Origin: Stichopus chloronotus
Taxonomy: Eukaryota; Echinodermata; Holothuroidea; Aspidochirotida; Stichopodidae
DNA length: 64,000 nucleotides
Direction: 5' to 3'
Assembly: GCA_021234535.1 (NCBI GenBank)
Contig: CM037840.1
Location: 12,068,643 to 12,132,642, forward strand
Positions 23,186 through 35,181 of this stretch are shown here, piece by piece. The position numbers and the translations under genes were made by a program. Positions within the stretch are counted from its first letter, which is position 1. The number at the start of each line of letters is the position of its first letter. Below the pieces are notes generated by a model. It saw nothing but the letters and a program-made list of their open reading frames with translations, did no database searches and had not been told where the DNA came from.

Positions 23186-23300
23186 CTACTTAGCGGAGCG
23201 CCATCACAAGTTGGTGAAGAGCGCGTAAGACAATTTTGGAATAAAAATACCACCTAGGTCGCCGGAAATCGGTCTTCTTAGGTGCCGCAAATAAGCCCCT
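23186..23300 (+). repeat. Fragment of the 'TAAGCGGAGCGCCA' repeat family
   Basis: CTACTTAGCGGAGCGCCATC closely matches ACTATCTAAGCGGAGCGCC at 41656. Text after it (GAGCGCGTAAGACAATTTT...GCCGGAAATCGG) parallels GAGCGTACAAGAACATTTT...GCCAGAAATGG in that copy. This is a diverged copy of the same interspersed repeat. Confidence 0.55.
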
Positions 23301-24664
23301 GGAAAATGGTAGACTGTTAGTATTTTCGTGTATGAAAAACCCTTTTCCTCAACTCACATTATTGGACATTTTCCGCTATAAAAGAGTCTATATAGAAGTT
23401 CATGTAAAGTTCAATTAGGTGAAGACTTTAACTAGACTGCATTCCTTTGTTCTTTTTTCGTTTTACACGTATTTTTTTCATGTGACTAGCAATATCCGAT
23501 GAACTAGTTTACTTCAGTTGTTTTGCATTCCTGCTGGATTGTTCACCGCTTATTCCCACGACTGGACATTTTCTCCTGACAACCGTCGTGAAGATCGCGA
23601 TAGGCCTACTATAGGCTATCCATTCTGCCGCCTTTTGCGGTGTCTCTGCAATAGAGCAACTTAGCAACCAAGCCGTTACTTCCATGTCGAACCGTCAAGA
23701 CCTTATACTGTGCTGTGAATTAGCTATCATGCATTTTCTTACTTATTATCTAACTTATTATCTGCCCCTTACCCTCCTCAACTTACTTCAAGAGAAATCA
23801 TACTTATTTCACCCTGATAGAGATACAACACGGACTTCTTCAATGGCGGACTGCCGTATCAGGGATATCGTTTGCAATGCAAATTTAAACTAAGACGTCC
23901 TGGGTAAGAAATTTTTTTTCTCGTCCAGACATTTTTTTTTTCGTCGTCCATCACATTTAACCGTCTTCGTCACGGTTGTTACTTTTTCTTGACCAAGTTG
24001 CTTGGGGTTTTAGTTCGTAGGTTCCACCATTCCTCTCTCTTAGCCAAACTCTCTTAATCATCGATTTGATCGTTAGTCTCAAGAAGTTTTAGTGTGTCTG
24101 ACCTGTTTTAGTTCATCATTCCAAAGCGTCAGTATGACTTTCCCACATTTCAATTCGGATTGACGCCCCCTGTTCTGAATGCCAGTTGGTTCAGCAGGTG
24201 AACCAGGGAGTGGGTGAACACTGCCAATTATCCGCAAGAAAAAAAAACGGGCAACTAGTACAAAGACCACTTCATGGGCACATAACTGTTGAGGCAAATG
24301 TTACTGACATTTATTGGTCTCAGTTCCCTCTCTTTCTTGTAAGAAGACTTTGCTATTGAACTGATGTTGTATTGTCAGTTCTCGTTCTTTGTTACCTTGC
24401 CTATAGATGTGTAAATAGGCCTCTGTGTTTTGTAAACTAGGAATAAACAAAAATTATCCTAGAAGGAAGAGATGGTATTCTCCGAATGTCAGCTGCAAAA
24501 GTCATGTTACAAGTTACCGTAGGACAAAACCACCACCCTTACCTCTATCAGACTATCTGTGAGTTCGTAATTATTGCGACTGCACGGCCTACAGTGGCGC
24601 ACAAATTATTTCTCACGTTAACCAGTCTGAATAATTTTTTTCTACTCAAGCCTGACTTGCAACA

Positions 24665-25205
24665 ATGGGCGTGGATCCATCTCCAAATGTGAAGGGGACT
24701 TTTCACAATTTAAGTATCGCAGTCTTAGGGGTGGGGAGGGCTGTGAGGGGAGGGAGTTCCCAATTACCCTTTGAACAAAACAAAGTGGAAGGTGTATGGC
24801 AAATGGTGCAGTATTTTGCTCAAAATTCACTACCTTTTAACATGTAACCGACGTCAATTTCTCAGTCTACTGTAGGCATATTGTTACCTCTAACGTAAAT
24901 GGAAGTACGTTGAGATCCTCTCACCATAACGTCTCAATCCAAAATCATGGATTGTATTGGCTGATGTTCAGTTGGTATTCTGAGAACCGATCATTGAAAA
25001 TTTCATAAAAAATCACTTGACTGCATGTGTCCAACCCAATGATAACTTATTCTTTCCATTTGCGCTTGGGTATAGGCTGCTTCTCTGACTCCGAAAACAT
25101 GGTATATTTTAACCATTCATTGCAGTTTTAAGCATTTTAGAAATGTCCCCCTTTTGCGAAAAAGTGAGGGGACGTGTCCCCCTCTCCCCCATGATCCACG
25201 CCCAT
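24665..25205. mobile_element. Element with 13-bp inverted ends (ATGGGCGTGGATC)
   Basis: ATGGGCGTGGATC at 24665-24677 is exactly the reverse complement of GATCCACGCCCAT at 25193-25205. Inside each end are GGGGAC/GTCCCC-rich blocks. Related text (GTCCCC...GACGCCCATG) recurs at 43403-43553 and 47919-47953. It may be one non-autonomous element about 541 bp long or two fragments inserted head to head. No transposase frame is present. Confidence 0.5.
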
Positions 25206-28200
25206 GGATGAGTACAACCCTATGTATAGGTATCCAGAGAAGGCATTGAAAATGCTATTCTGATACATAAACAGGGATGATTTCTAGCAAGAATTCGGTG
25301 TTTGTACTGTCTTACGTACAATAGTGAGTGTATCATAACTGTCTATAATTGTCTGTTTAAGAATGTTGCTGCTACAACTTTACTCGCAATAACACACGGT
25401 GCAAGCGGTTGCATTGGTCACTGATTTTCCACTGAGTATAAGAGAAAATAGGTATGATACATTTTGTCCATGTACCTCTGAAGCACTTGGGCCTAGATGA
25501 ATGGCATGTTCAGTATACATGGCCCACATCATCGCGGCGTGTATTTTACCTTAGTTTGGGAAGTAGGACTACTCATTAACTTGAACATTGACTGGGTAAA
25601 CATTTTAGGTCCAATATTGGGTGGGACAGTGTTTGTTAACAATTAAGGAGTAACATTAGCATGAGGACTTACAAAAAATGCAGATGAAAATAAAGAAGAG
25701 AAAAAAGAACACATAGGCCTACGTTTCAGGCAAATTTTCAGTCTATCACATTGATGCATTTCATACAGTTGGAATTTCCTTGTACTTCAATGGTATAAAG
25801 ACTGAGGAGTGATTCCAGCTTTAGAAAAGCTTATGGGGGTCAAAGTACTTTTTCTCAAGTCATGAGCTGAATCAGTGATTTTAATCCAACGAAGTGACTA
25901 ACCTAACTAAATCTTTAGGACCTAGATGATTTTTCAATGTAAGCAGTAATTGTAATCGTGATTTTAATCGGCTTGAGTCATCAAACAATCGATATGGGCA
26001 ATCACACCTAAGAAAAGCCAAATAAACCTGTTTCGACCTTGAAAAGTGCAGAATGAAGAAAAATGAACATTGTAGAAAATAATAGCAGCAATCAACAAGA
26101 AAAAAGTCTAGTGCAACTATGAGTCAGTTTCTTTAATAAATAGGCTATCTGAGGCATATGACCTTCTTTGCTTTTTTTTTTCTGACGATTGAGACAATGA
26201 CCCCTAGTCATTATGGTGACATAGTAACATTTGCTCTGCATAAAAGCCCATGATTAATTACGTAATTACCATAATTACCTCCGGAAAAAAAGTGACGCAG
26301 AAAAAAAAAGTGGCTTACAAGTCCTTAAACCAGGGATTTTCCCTGGATACTTCCTTAGTACGGAAGCAAGGAAATCCATACCAACCATCTCAAAGAGAAA
26401 CCCTCTGGAAATATTTCCATCTTTGTGTAGTACAGTGCCCATTATTGATATACTGATACAAAACATTTGGTCTGTTTATTCACAGCCAGTGGATTTACAC
26501 CGTCAGACCGTCTGTGACTCTAAATAGTTGCAGAAGAACATAATATATTATGGCATTTTAGGCATCCGTACTATTGTGAATAAACCACCTGACCAAAAGT
26601 GAGACTGAATTAGAAATCTAGCATATTTTCAACAATACCGTTTTCTAGCTGTACGTACGTACGTCAAAGGTTAGATAAATTATGTGCTATGACATTTCGC
26701 AAACAGTGGAGCTGATAGTTGTGGATATGCAACGCCTTTCCACACCATGTTTCTCAAGTGACTTTAGGAGTAATAATGGTGAGTTGCTGTGCATGTTACA
26801 GAATATGAAACATTCGCGGAGCAGTTTGTAAGGCTGTTTGTTACTTTGGTCAGTCATGAACCTCTCATTCTTCTTATCGGTAGCATATTGACATTAGTTA
26901 GGATAGGGTTAGGCGAATCTAATTACATACTGTACTGTCTATATATAGCCTACAACAAACTAACGTTATTAACTCATACAAGACATTGTCACACTCACAG
27001 TACATCATACTACACGAATACACTACAAGCACAATGTCAAGATGAACTGACTAGGATTACCCTAACTTTTAAGGTAGGCCTAACGTTCCCGCGTACCTCA
27101 ACATTCATTCGGACTAAATATAACGTTGCAGTATAGCAGATAATGTGTAGCCATTCCTCCTGATATAGTATGTATGGAATTAGTCACACTGGTGTCAAAT
27201 GCATTCAGAACAGTGACTTTCAGATTGAAGTTTCAATTTGAGGATGATGCAGGTTCTGGAACTGTAGGCCTAGGTCAAAAAGTCTATGTGTGAAACTCAG
27301 TGGCAAGCCTTCATATAGGCCTAGCCTACCACTAAAACAGTACCCAGCCGTTATTCAAGAAGTAGAAATCAGCACTTGAGGTTACAGTATTCATGATTAA
27401 AGAACAGCTGTGACAAGGGTAAGCAGTCAAATCAATTAGAAAGTGGATTCACAGTTAATTTTTTTTGAAGTCACATTTACATTATCAAGTTTGTCTCACC
27501 AGACTTTTCTTTCTTGAAAACATAGTGTCCAACAATGTGTAATTGTTTCACGACCGCTGCATATCAGCATCTATGTGTTAATTAATAGTAAAGGGAGTAA
27601 CTTTAAAATACACTTCTATAAAAACTATAATATGCTATAAAAGCTTGAGGTAGTTGCATGACTGGGTCACCCGATAAAGGGACACCTAAATACAATATTC
27701 AGCTTACTTGAACAACCATATCACAGGGAAACAGTTCATATTTTTAATGATGTCCAGCCCTCAATGTCTAAAACAGAGGTTGCCATTTAATAAGCAGGTT
27801 AAGTAATTATCATCAGAAGCTGGAAGCTTGATCTAGAAAAATCAGATTTTTGTAAAATATGCAGCTATTGTACCTTCCATTGGACATGATCTTCAGCATC
27901 AAAATCTTTTGTTTGTCTTATGTGCTTTCTGTACAAGTTGCAAATGCACAAATCATCAATCAGTGATTGCAAATATGTGGCCCATTCAAACCATTGGTAC
28001 AAACAGTTACACCTTTTGCCAGCCTACTGTAAGGATTTTGATTGGTTGATCTAAATCCCAAGAGTCTGAACATTAAATGTTGTTTATGCTATAGTACAGT
28101 TTCAATTGGAAAGTTTAAAAAAAAAGTGACAACGTAAGAATTACATAATAAATTATGACCACGGAAGTGTATCACATTTATGCAGTAAATGGGAGCTGCA

Positions 28201-28327
28201 CTGTAGGTTGCAGATCTCAAAAGGTGAGAATGTGATGTACTGCATGTACTAGCTCTGTTGTCACATTTATAGCTTGGGTATGAACGGTATTGAATGTCAG
28301 TCTTGGTTTCAGTATTGCTTACTGTGA

Positions 28328-28861
28328 AATGTAACAAGTAGACTGCTGTTCACTTAAATGTTTGTTTTACAATTGATTTTTTAAACAGTTTACACTGCCA
28401 AATAACGTAAGATCAATTTTCCAAGTTGGATTCACACTGCTCCTATGGAGACACACATGTGCACTTTTTACCTTACAAAGGAAGCAATGTTACTACAGTA
28501 GTTTTCGTGGCTTCACTGGATTACCATACATGCGTCAGTACATCTTGAAGAACTGTACTTACTTCTTTGGCTATGACTGAACCTGGGTACAAAAAATGTA
28601 ACAAGTAGACTGCTGTTCACTTAAATGTTTGTTTTACAATTGATTTTTTAAACAGTTTACACTGCCAAATAACGTAAGATCAATTTTCCAAGTTGGATTC
28701 ACACTGCTCCTATGGAGACACACATGTGCACTTTTTACCTTACAAAGGAAGCAATGTTACTACAGTAGTTTTCGTGGCTTCACTGGATTACCATACATGC
28801 GTCAGTACATCTTGAAGAACTGTACTTACTTCTTTGGCTATGACTGAACCTGGGTACAAAA
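28328..28861 (+). repeat. Perfect tandem duplication, 267-bp unit
   Basis: The block starting GTAACAAGTAGACTGCTG at 28331 recurs from 28598, 267 bases later. By eye the two copies (about 28328-28594 and 28595-28861) are identical at every position. The array ends about 170 bp before the start codon of the Kelch gene, so it may lie in that gene's promoter or 5' UTR. Complete identity points to a very recent duplication, or to an assembly artefact joining two haplotypes. Confidence 0.92.
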
Positions 28862-29031
28862 AATGTGAGATAGAAAATCTGTATGATGTTACATTGCTTT
28901 TGATGTGTTGCGTTTGTCATCATTCTCTCTATAGTTGCAGAATAACCCAAATGGTATATGGAAGAGTTGGAAGAATGTGAGCAAATTTTTTGCTGAATTC
29001 AGTGACTGATATTAAGCCAGCTGCTGGTAAG

Positions 29032-29431
29032 ATGATACAGAATAGAGTATACACAATTAGCCTCCACACAAACAGTGCCTTCAAAGTAATGAATGAATTA
29101 AGATGGAAGGAGGAACTCTGCGATATCGTGCTGTGCATCGAAAACCAAAGGTTCCTTGCCCACAAGGTGGTACTAGCCGGTTGTTCCCCTTACCTTCTGG
29201 CCATGTTCACCAATGGAATGTTGGAGACGGCCAAAGACTACGTGGAGATACAGGGCATAGATCCTGTTGCCATGGAGATCATTTTGAAATTCATGTACAC
29301 TGGGACGATAGAGATCACCGTGGAAAATGTGCAGATAGTCCTCGGTGGTGCGAGCATGCTGAATATGACCAGCCTTCGAAATGTGTGCTGCACATTCTTA
29401 CAGTCGCAGCTGGCTGCAACAAATTGCCTTG
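29032..29431 (+). CDS. Kelch-like exon 1: BTB domain
   Basis: Residues 1-133 plus the first base of a Gly codon. The start MIQNRVYTISLHTNSAFKVM leads into ELCDIVLCIENQRFLAHKVV and AGCSPYLLAMFTNGMLE, the classic BTB dimer and Cul3 face. Donor G|GTGAGT follows 29431. A second in-frame Met (29089) could also start translation but would cut the BTB N-terminal helix. Confidence 0.9.
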
Positions 29432-32400
29432 GTGAGTTACAGCGAGCTATCTAATACGTTACTTGCAAACCCCTTCTACAGTTGTAGTCTCATTAAAGTT
29501 AAGAAGTCTCTCAAGTTACATCAGCTGAAGGTACTGCAGCAGCCAGTCAACATCATTGGAATTATCGTAGGATTTGGGATGTTTAACTGACACCATGCAC
29601 ATGGACACATATATGCATTGCATGCTCTTGTGTGCATGTGGAAGGTAGGAAAACTGCACAGTATGTCTCTGTTGTTATGTTTTTGTAATTCAGGGGAATA
29701 TTTAGAAGGCAGAAACGACTAAACAAAGAGTGGAATGTCACTGGATGGCTCAAATGATATAGAGTGCGGAAGATCATGGGAGTTGAATGACGTCAGTTTA
29801 GTCAATGCTCAGTGCAAGTTGTTAAATACTTTGAAATGTGGTGTTACCAATGGAATTACAAGGAATATAGTATGTGCATAATAAGGATTGTGCTTATCGG
29901 TCTAAAGTTTGTGTGGTTTCACTGCTAGGACAGGTTGTAATTGTTAATTTCTGTGTAAACACGAAAACGTTAATGTGATACCAATAATTTTAATCCTTAC
30001 ATTCTCTGCAATGTCATGTTTCACCCTCTATTGTTTTGCATTTCACGACAGGTATTCATTCTTTCGCTGACATGTATTCTTGTGAAGATTTGAAGAACGT
30101 TGCACAGAGGTTTATTTATCAACATTTTCCAGAAGTCATTCAAACGGAGGAATTCTTTCTCACCCCAGAGCAGGACGTTGTGCGTCTCCTCAGGAGCGAC
30201 CAACTTCAAGTTGACAACGAAGTGGAGGTTTACGAAGCAGCAATTTCTTGGTTGACGTATGACCTTAACAACAGAGGCCATTGCTGTTGCACCATCCTCC
30301 AACACATACGATTTGCTCTCCTTGATAAAGATTATCTCATCGACAAAGTTTACAAATCAGATTTGATCAACAGGTCAGAGAATTAAAACAATATCTGTTT
30401 TGTTAGTATGGAACCTGACTGTGACTTATTAACTTCTCAGTCTAGCTACAGTACAAACTTTCTTTCATCTAGGAAAGCTTTGAAAAACTATAATTCCATC
30501 TGAAAGCCAGATCCACTGTAACAAGCTATACATTTTGCAAGGCTCCAGGAGGGCCAATGATATTCTGCGATCGCGGCAAATCATAGAAAAAAACGGAAAT
30601 TGAACTTTTCTATGTAAAATTCATGAAATTTGCCAAATTTTGGCAAAAATAACCAAAGTATGATATTTTGATTAAAAACAGCTGCTTTAAGTTTCCTAAA
30701 TAAACGTGACAATCACCACATCAAAACAAAGTTAATTGTTGTTATAACACCATGTGAAACATAGCACATATATGCAAGTTGACCCCAGCAGACCAGCTGC
30801 AGCTGGTCAAAACAACTGTATGAATCAACCCAGCATTCCCCATGTGCTAACATTGGCTTTGTAGGCTAAAAGACGAGGAGGGTAAATTAGTAATGTTTAC
30901 ACTACTGTATAGCGCCACAGTAGATTGCAACTGAACAAAGCCCTCTTATTTCTACAAATTCAAGATTGAATCTCAACATTTTAAGCCTGTGGAATTGAAA
31001 TACAGTAGAATACATTTAAACATTTCTTTAAATAACATGAAATCTGTAGCTTACAAATAGTTAGCAGTTCTATCAGAGGTGATAAAATGCACATGTAATC
31101 TCCAAGGGGGTTAGGATATTTGCCATTAATCTATCTACATTAGGACATAAGTATTTTAAAGTATTGTACTGTTTTGAAGAAGACCTTTTCTTACCTTTTA
31201 GCTTTAAAGTGCGTGTAGTGTAGCCTGGTTTACATGAAATATGCAGCTTTTTGTGAAGCATTTAAGTTTTGAATGTCAACTGGTTTGTTCAAAATCGTTT
31301 GTTCAAACTTTTGTTACGCTGAAGTGGTTTGCATCCTAATGCTAGCCTCGGATTCCTTATTGTGGCATGCTCTTTACAATCACATAGGGCAATTTTTACA
31401 AGGAAAGACCATGGAAACTTGCAGCTGCGGTTATGTCTGAAACGGAAATTAACGGAAATTGGAAAGTTGAAAATGGAAAACCATGGAATTTGAGAAGCAG
31501 AAAATGGAATTTCCCATTTTGCCCCACGGAAAAATTGGAGGGGGGTGGCCATTCTAGTCAATGCATTAGGGTTTGATGGGCTGGACAGTCCTTTGAAAGT
31601 CCAGGGTGTACCTGGAGCTATCTCATGTAACCTTCTTAGTACATGGCTACTGTAACGCACAGAGAGGTGGGGAGATTCATGTTTCATCATGTGTGAGACA
31701 TATCTCAAGAGCAAAAAAACTACCATAGATCAGAGAAAGTAGAACTTATATAACATGTATTCCAGCATTCACTGCAAAGGTTTGGTTTAAACTGGTATTG
31801 CAGGTGCCTCAAATGTCAAGAAAGAGTCGCAGTGGCTTTGAAGATCAGGAACGACAACCAGGCATTGGCCCTCATTGGCTGTCGATCCCAGCCCCAAAGT
31901 ATCTACGTGGTCGGAGGGCGGAATGATGCAGAGTGTCAGCTAAGCAGCTGTGAAAGATATGACGTTGTTCGTGACAGATGGGTTCCGCAGGTAATGAAAA
32001 GCAGTAGTTCTCCTTCCAGCCCTTTTGTGCCCATTATAATAGTTGTAGCTCTGTCAAGATTAAAGACACGTGTGAATTATGAATGGCAATGTAGGTAGCT
32101 ACACTTCAGAGCTCACTTGTTGGCTGATCCCTTCAGTGTTAAAATCCCGTCATGTTTATGTTGACACTCGCACAAATTTTCTTGGCATGGTATTAACAGA
32201 TCAAGGATTTTCCTCTCCTAAGGAATGGATGGAAATTTCCAGGACTGCTCTGGGGTCAGCGACGCTAGACGGCCTTTTATACGCAGTCGGAGGAGAATGT
32301 GCCTACACTTCTAACATACATACCATAGACACGAGATACCTTGGACACGTAGAGTGTTACGACCCTCTGAGGAAAAAATGGAGCCAGAAGTCGAGCCTGA

Positions 32401-35181
32401 ATGAAGCCAGGTCATTTATCGCAGTGGTAGCACTCAGGGGTCACCTGTTTGCTTTGGGTGAGTATCATTAATAATGTTTGCACTGGGGTCCAAAATTCGG
32501 ACTTGTCGTGCATGGTCAGTTACCCAGGCATTGAAAAACGTAACTTCTGTTACGTTACAATTTCATTTTGAAATGATTATACAACATATTGCTTTGCATT
32601 TATATAACATCATGTGTTGTATGTACAGGCTTTACAATAGAGTTTTAGAGTTGCATACAAGATGAAATAGCAAACATAAGTGAAACTTTGGATTTAGTTA
32701 GCAATTGTAAAACCATTTCCTGACATTACTGTACCTCTTTGGAACCTGGTGCATATACTGTTGTTAATAATGATGATGTGAATTAGACATATGGCATGGT
32801 GAAAGTAACATTTTGCTAGTTTTTAAAGTTGGAATAGTGAGTAGGAGGGGACCGGGGTATACATACTGTACATGAAATTGGTTAAAATTGGAATAGTGAG
32901 TAGGAGGAGTGCACATAAATGAAATTGAAATTGGAATAGTGAGTAGGAGGGGTACACTTGCATGAAATTTATTGAAATTGGAATAGTCAGTAGGAGGGTA
33001 CACATGCTTGAATTTGGTTGAAGTTGGAATAGTCAGTAGAGGAGAGGTAATTGTTGGTGAATTGGGCACATGCTCAATATGGACTTAATTTGCACATAAG
33101 CAGAAACAAATTTCACATGACATTGTCACACCTTTATCCAGTTCACTCACAGACTGATTATGGAATGGATTAATGTCTTTGTTTTTGAAACGGTGGCAGC
33201 ATTACGCTGAAATATCGTCATAGTGATGATTTCTAATGAGAAAAGATTGGTAATGGACAAATTGTGTGATGTTTGGGTACAAGTGAATTTCAGTTTAATC
33301 ATTGCTGAGCATGCAAAAATGCCACTTAACTGATACTGTGTAATGACCAAGTCTGATGGTTTACTTAACCGTAACAACAAAGTCCACATGTGCTTCATTC
33401 TGTGTTATGTTTAAGTCCAATAAATACTTTGAAGACTTTCACTCTAATTTAGTATTTTCAACTCTTTGTTCGTGACAGTGGTGGAAAATGTTGGTGTTTA
33501 TTGTAACTTTGGGCGTCTCCTTATTTTTGTTCCGTCTTTGCTGGTATTCGCACCCTTCGTTACCACTTTTCTACCCCTGCATTTTTCCAGGTGGTGCTGA
33601 CAATGATAGCAGTTACAATACAGTGGAGTGCTATGACCCTGCAGAAGATAAATGGAGATACGCCCCCAGCATGAAACAGAGGAGAGGCGGCTGTGGAGTG
33701 GCTGTGTGTGATGGCAAAATATATGTAGCAGGTTCGTCCAGAGTTCTTTCAGCATACCGTAGCAAAAGTTGGTCATAAAATGTCTTGCAACTGTTTTGTG
33801 TTTCCTTTGTGTGTATCTCTTCATTAGATCTGCATGAGATGAAGAGATGTGCAACTTGTAAGCAAGGGCTAAAGAAATTGGAGCATAGGAACATCTAAAA
33901 ATTGTTAGTTACAAGTAATTTTGCCCCATGTTGACTCCTAAAGCACAGCAAAACATGGGATCAAAAACATTAGAATCAGTTTTTAACGTGCTTCCCATTC
34001 TTCCTCGTTAATCCAATCTCTTAAGGTGGTTACGACAAAGCTTACAGGACAGAAAGGGCCAGCGTCGAGTGCTTTGACCCAGAGACCAGAGTCTGGACCT
34101 TTGTGGCCGAAATGGAGAAGGCCAGGTCGGGTTTGGCACTCGTAGCCATGGACCATTACATCTATGCTATAGGGGGAAGGTTGCGACACACGGACCAGTT
34201 TTTCAGCATCGCTGAGAGGTGAGTGACGATGTGATCAAAATTTGTGCCTAAGGTAGTTGTGAAAGACATTTTGGTCTGGGTTAATACAGATAGCTGTTTT
34301 TGCTTCCATTGGAGTCAATGCTGGTGTTCTCTGCACAACAGGACAGAAATTATGCGGAAGTATATTGGTACCCTCTCACGAGAATTGACTTCGACTTGGA
34401 GAACTCACTGTGGTACAGATGTGTCATTTCAATTGTCTTCTTTGGCTTTTGCTAATTTGGCAACTCTTATGAGATTTCATGTAAAGTGGTATTTCTTTAT
34501 GATCTGCATTTTGATTGGCATTGCCTTAGATGTGCATACTAGCATGCAACCAAAAAGGAAATCCTACATCCTCCCTCTACCAAAACTCAGCAAATGAAAG
34601 CAAATTATGCCACAATTGATAATTTCAGTACAATTTAATTGCTCAAGACACAGCACGTCACAGCTTGACCATGTTGGTTGTCATTGCAGGTTTTCACTAG
34701 TGCAGGTATTAAACCTGGAAACTTTACATATTCGTCTAGAATTTGCGGTCTTGAATATTGTGTTTATTTGAAATGAATATTTGCTGCAGCATGTTGGTCT
34801 TGGAGTAGGAAACAGTGATGTGGTCACTGAGATTCATAAAAAACAAATTGATAAGTCAAGTGGAAAAGTATAAAAAAAAAATAAAATGGAGGGCACTGAT
34901 TTGAAGCAGCTTGGTGTGGAAAATTATTACTGACATATTTGGTCCTTCACTATGTCAGGTTTAACACCCAGACACAACAGTGGATCTCCATAGCATCCAT
35001 GAATCGTACACGGGCATGGCCTGCGGTGGCAGTCTTTGACAACAAGATTTACGTGATGGGCGGATACGACGGACACACGCGACTCCGGACGGTGGAGATG
35101 TACGACCCCGAGAGCAACGAGTGGTCCTACGTCAGCAGCATGAACGTCGGAAGAGCAGGATGTGGCGCTGCAGTCGTTTGA
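29032..35181 (+). CDS. BTB-BACK-Kelch (kelch-like) protein, complete, 7 exons
   Basis: Joined exons: 29032-29431, 30052-30373, 31804-31990, 32223-32457, 33591-33731, 34026-34218, 34959-35181, all in phase, giving 566 aa. I chose the ATG at 29032 because the frame is closed by TGA at 28978 and the in-frame codon at 28990 is TTG. Seen: BTB domain (about 17-125) with ELCDIVLCIENQRFLAHKVV; BACK domain (about 135-240); six kelch blades (about 255-566), five of them shown by a clear GG pair. Family knowledge: such proteins bind Cul3 through BTB/3-box and recruit substrates with the kelch propeller for ubiquitination. The length fits the family (about 570-600). I cannot name the vertebrate orthologue; the text has general similarity to the KLHL group including KEAP1. 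It lies between ASPH and the GGT homologue, same strand, with no evident functional link. Confidence 0.92.
29432..30051 (+). other. Kelch-like intron 1
   Basis: A tRNA-like stretch at 29748-29800 (GATGGCTCAAATGATATAGAG, then GGGAGTTGAATGACG) suggests a decayed tRNA-derived SINE with A- and B-box-like pieces. Nothing else was recognised. Confidence 0.45.
30052..30373 (+). CDS. Kelch-like exon 2: BACK domain
   Basis: Acceptor TTTCACGACAG ends at 30051; donor AG|GTCAGA follows 30373. Residues 135-240: GIHSFADMYSCEDLKNVAQR starts the BACK helices, followed by FPEVIQTEEFFLTP and NEVEVYEAAISWLTYD, standard BACK signatures. Phase 1 in, 2 out. Confidence 0.92.
30374..31803 (+). other. Kelch-like intron 2
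   Basis: The stretch at about 31430-31540 is rich in GGAAATT/AACGGAAATT/GGAAAGTTG repeats, and 30580-30660 has related AACGGAAATTG text. These look like copies of a low-complexity interspersed repeat. A minus-strand frame open across 31289-31726 overlaps this repeat and is not credible as a gene. Confidence 0.5.
31804..31990 (+). CDS. Kelch-like exon 3: end of BACK, kelch blade 1
   Basis: Acceptor GTATTGCAG ends at 31803 and donor CAG|GTAATG follows 31990. Residues 242-303: an amphipathic segment, then SIYVVGGRNDAECQLSSCER and YDVVRDRWVPQ, the first kelch blade with its GG pair and Trp. Phase 2 in, 0 out. Confidence 0.9.
32223..32457 (+). CDS. Kelch-like exon 4: kelch blades 1-2
   Basis: I used the acceptor TTTTCCTCTCCTAAG ending at 32222. 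It is pyrimidine-rich, and it makes the blade spacing correct (W-x-P-x-x-x-M-x-x-x-R then LLYAVGG). An upstream AG at about 32200 would add seven residues and break the spacing. Residues 304-381 contain GLLYAVGGECAYTSNIHTID and YLGHVECYDPLRKKWSQ. Donor G|GTGAGT follows 32457. Phase 0 in, 1 out. Confidence 0.88.
32829..33046 (+). repeat. Intronic minisatellite, 43-59-bp unit
   Basis: Five units, each starting with TTGGAATAGT(G/C)AGTAGGAGG, begin at about 32829, 32888, 32931, 32978 and 33023. The stretch between cores is a GTACACATGCATGAAATTGG-type sequence. It lies in the 32458-33590 intron of the Kelch gene. The minus strand is open here only because of the repeats. Confidence 0.85.
33591..33731 (+). 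CDS. Kelch-like exon 5: kelch blade 3
   Basis: Acceptor ATTTTTCCAG ends at 33590, and donor G|GTTCGT (weak at +3) follows 33731. Residues 383-428: NTVECYDPAEDKWRYAPSMK then GCGVAVCDGKIYVAG. The joined text across both junctions restores GG pairs (ALGG and VAGG), which supports both splice sites. Phase 1 in, 1 out. Confidence 0.92.
34026..34218 (+). CDS. Kelch-like exon 6: kelch blades 4-5
   Basis: Acceptor TCTCTTAAG ends at 34025; donor AG|GTGAGT follows 34218. Residues 430-492: YDKAYRTERASVECFDPETR, ARSGLALVAMDHYIYAIGG and RLRHTDQFFSIAE. Phase 1 in, 2 out. Confidence 0.93.
34959..35181 (+). CDS. Kelch-like exon 7: kelch blades 5-6, stop
   Basis: Acceptor CACTATGTCAG ends at 34958. Residues 494-566: FNTQTQQWISIASMNRTRAW, YVMGGYDGHTRLRTVEMYDP and a final GRAGCGAAVV, then TGA at 35179-35181. 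The protein ends right after the blade-6 beta strand, as in many KLHL proteins. The exon is noticeably more GC-rich than its introns. Confidence 0.95.

Larger units (their letters stand above)
17429..28327. other. ASPH 3' UTR and long gene-poor interval
   Basis: The first several hundred bases are probably the ASPH 3' UTR. Beyond that I see no coding region I can support on either strand for about 10 kb. Open frames near 19555, 22025, 23684, 24486 and 26789 are short, low in complexity or overlap repeats. The interval contains repeat fragments at about 21820-22110, 22840-23300 and 24665-25205, and an AT-dinucleotide run near 21198-21216. Confidence 0.6.

Noticed and set aside
29103..29435. 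110-codon frame in the BTB exon, second reading frame
   Set aside because: Shadow of the BTB coding frame, which has clear domain identity.
31289..31726. 145-codon minus-strand open frame in a Kelch intron
   Set aside because: Overlaps a GGAAATT-rich interspersed repeat; no known domain and no conserved-looking segment.
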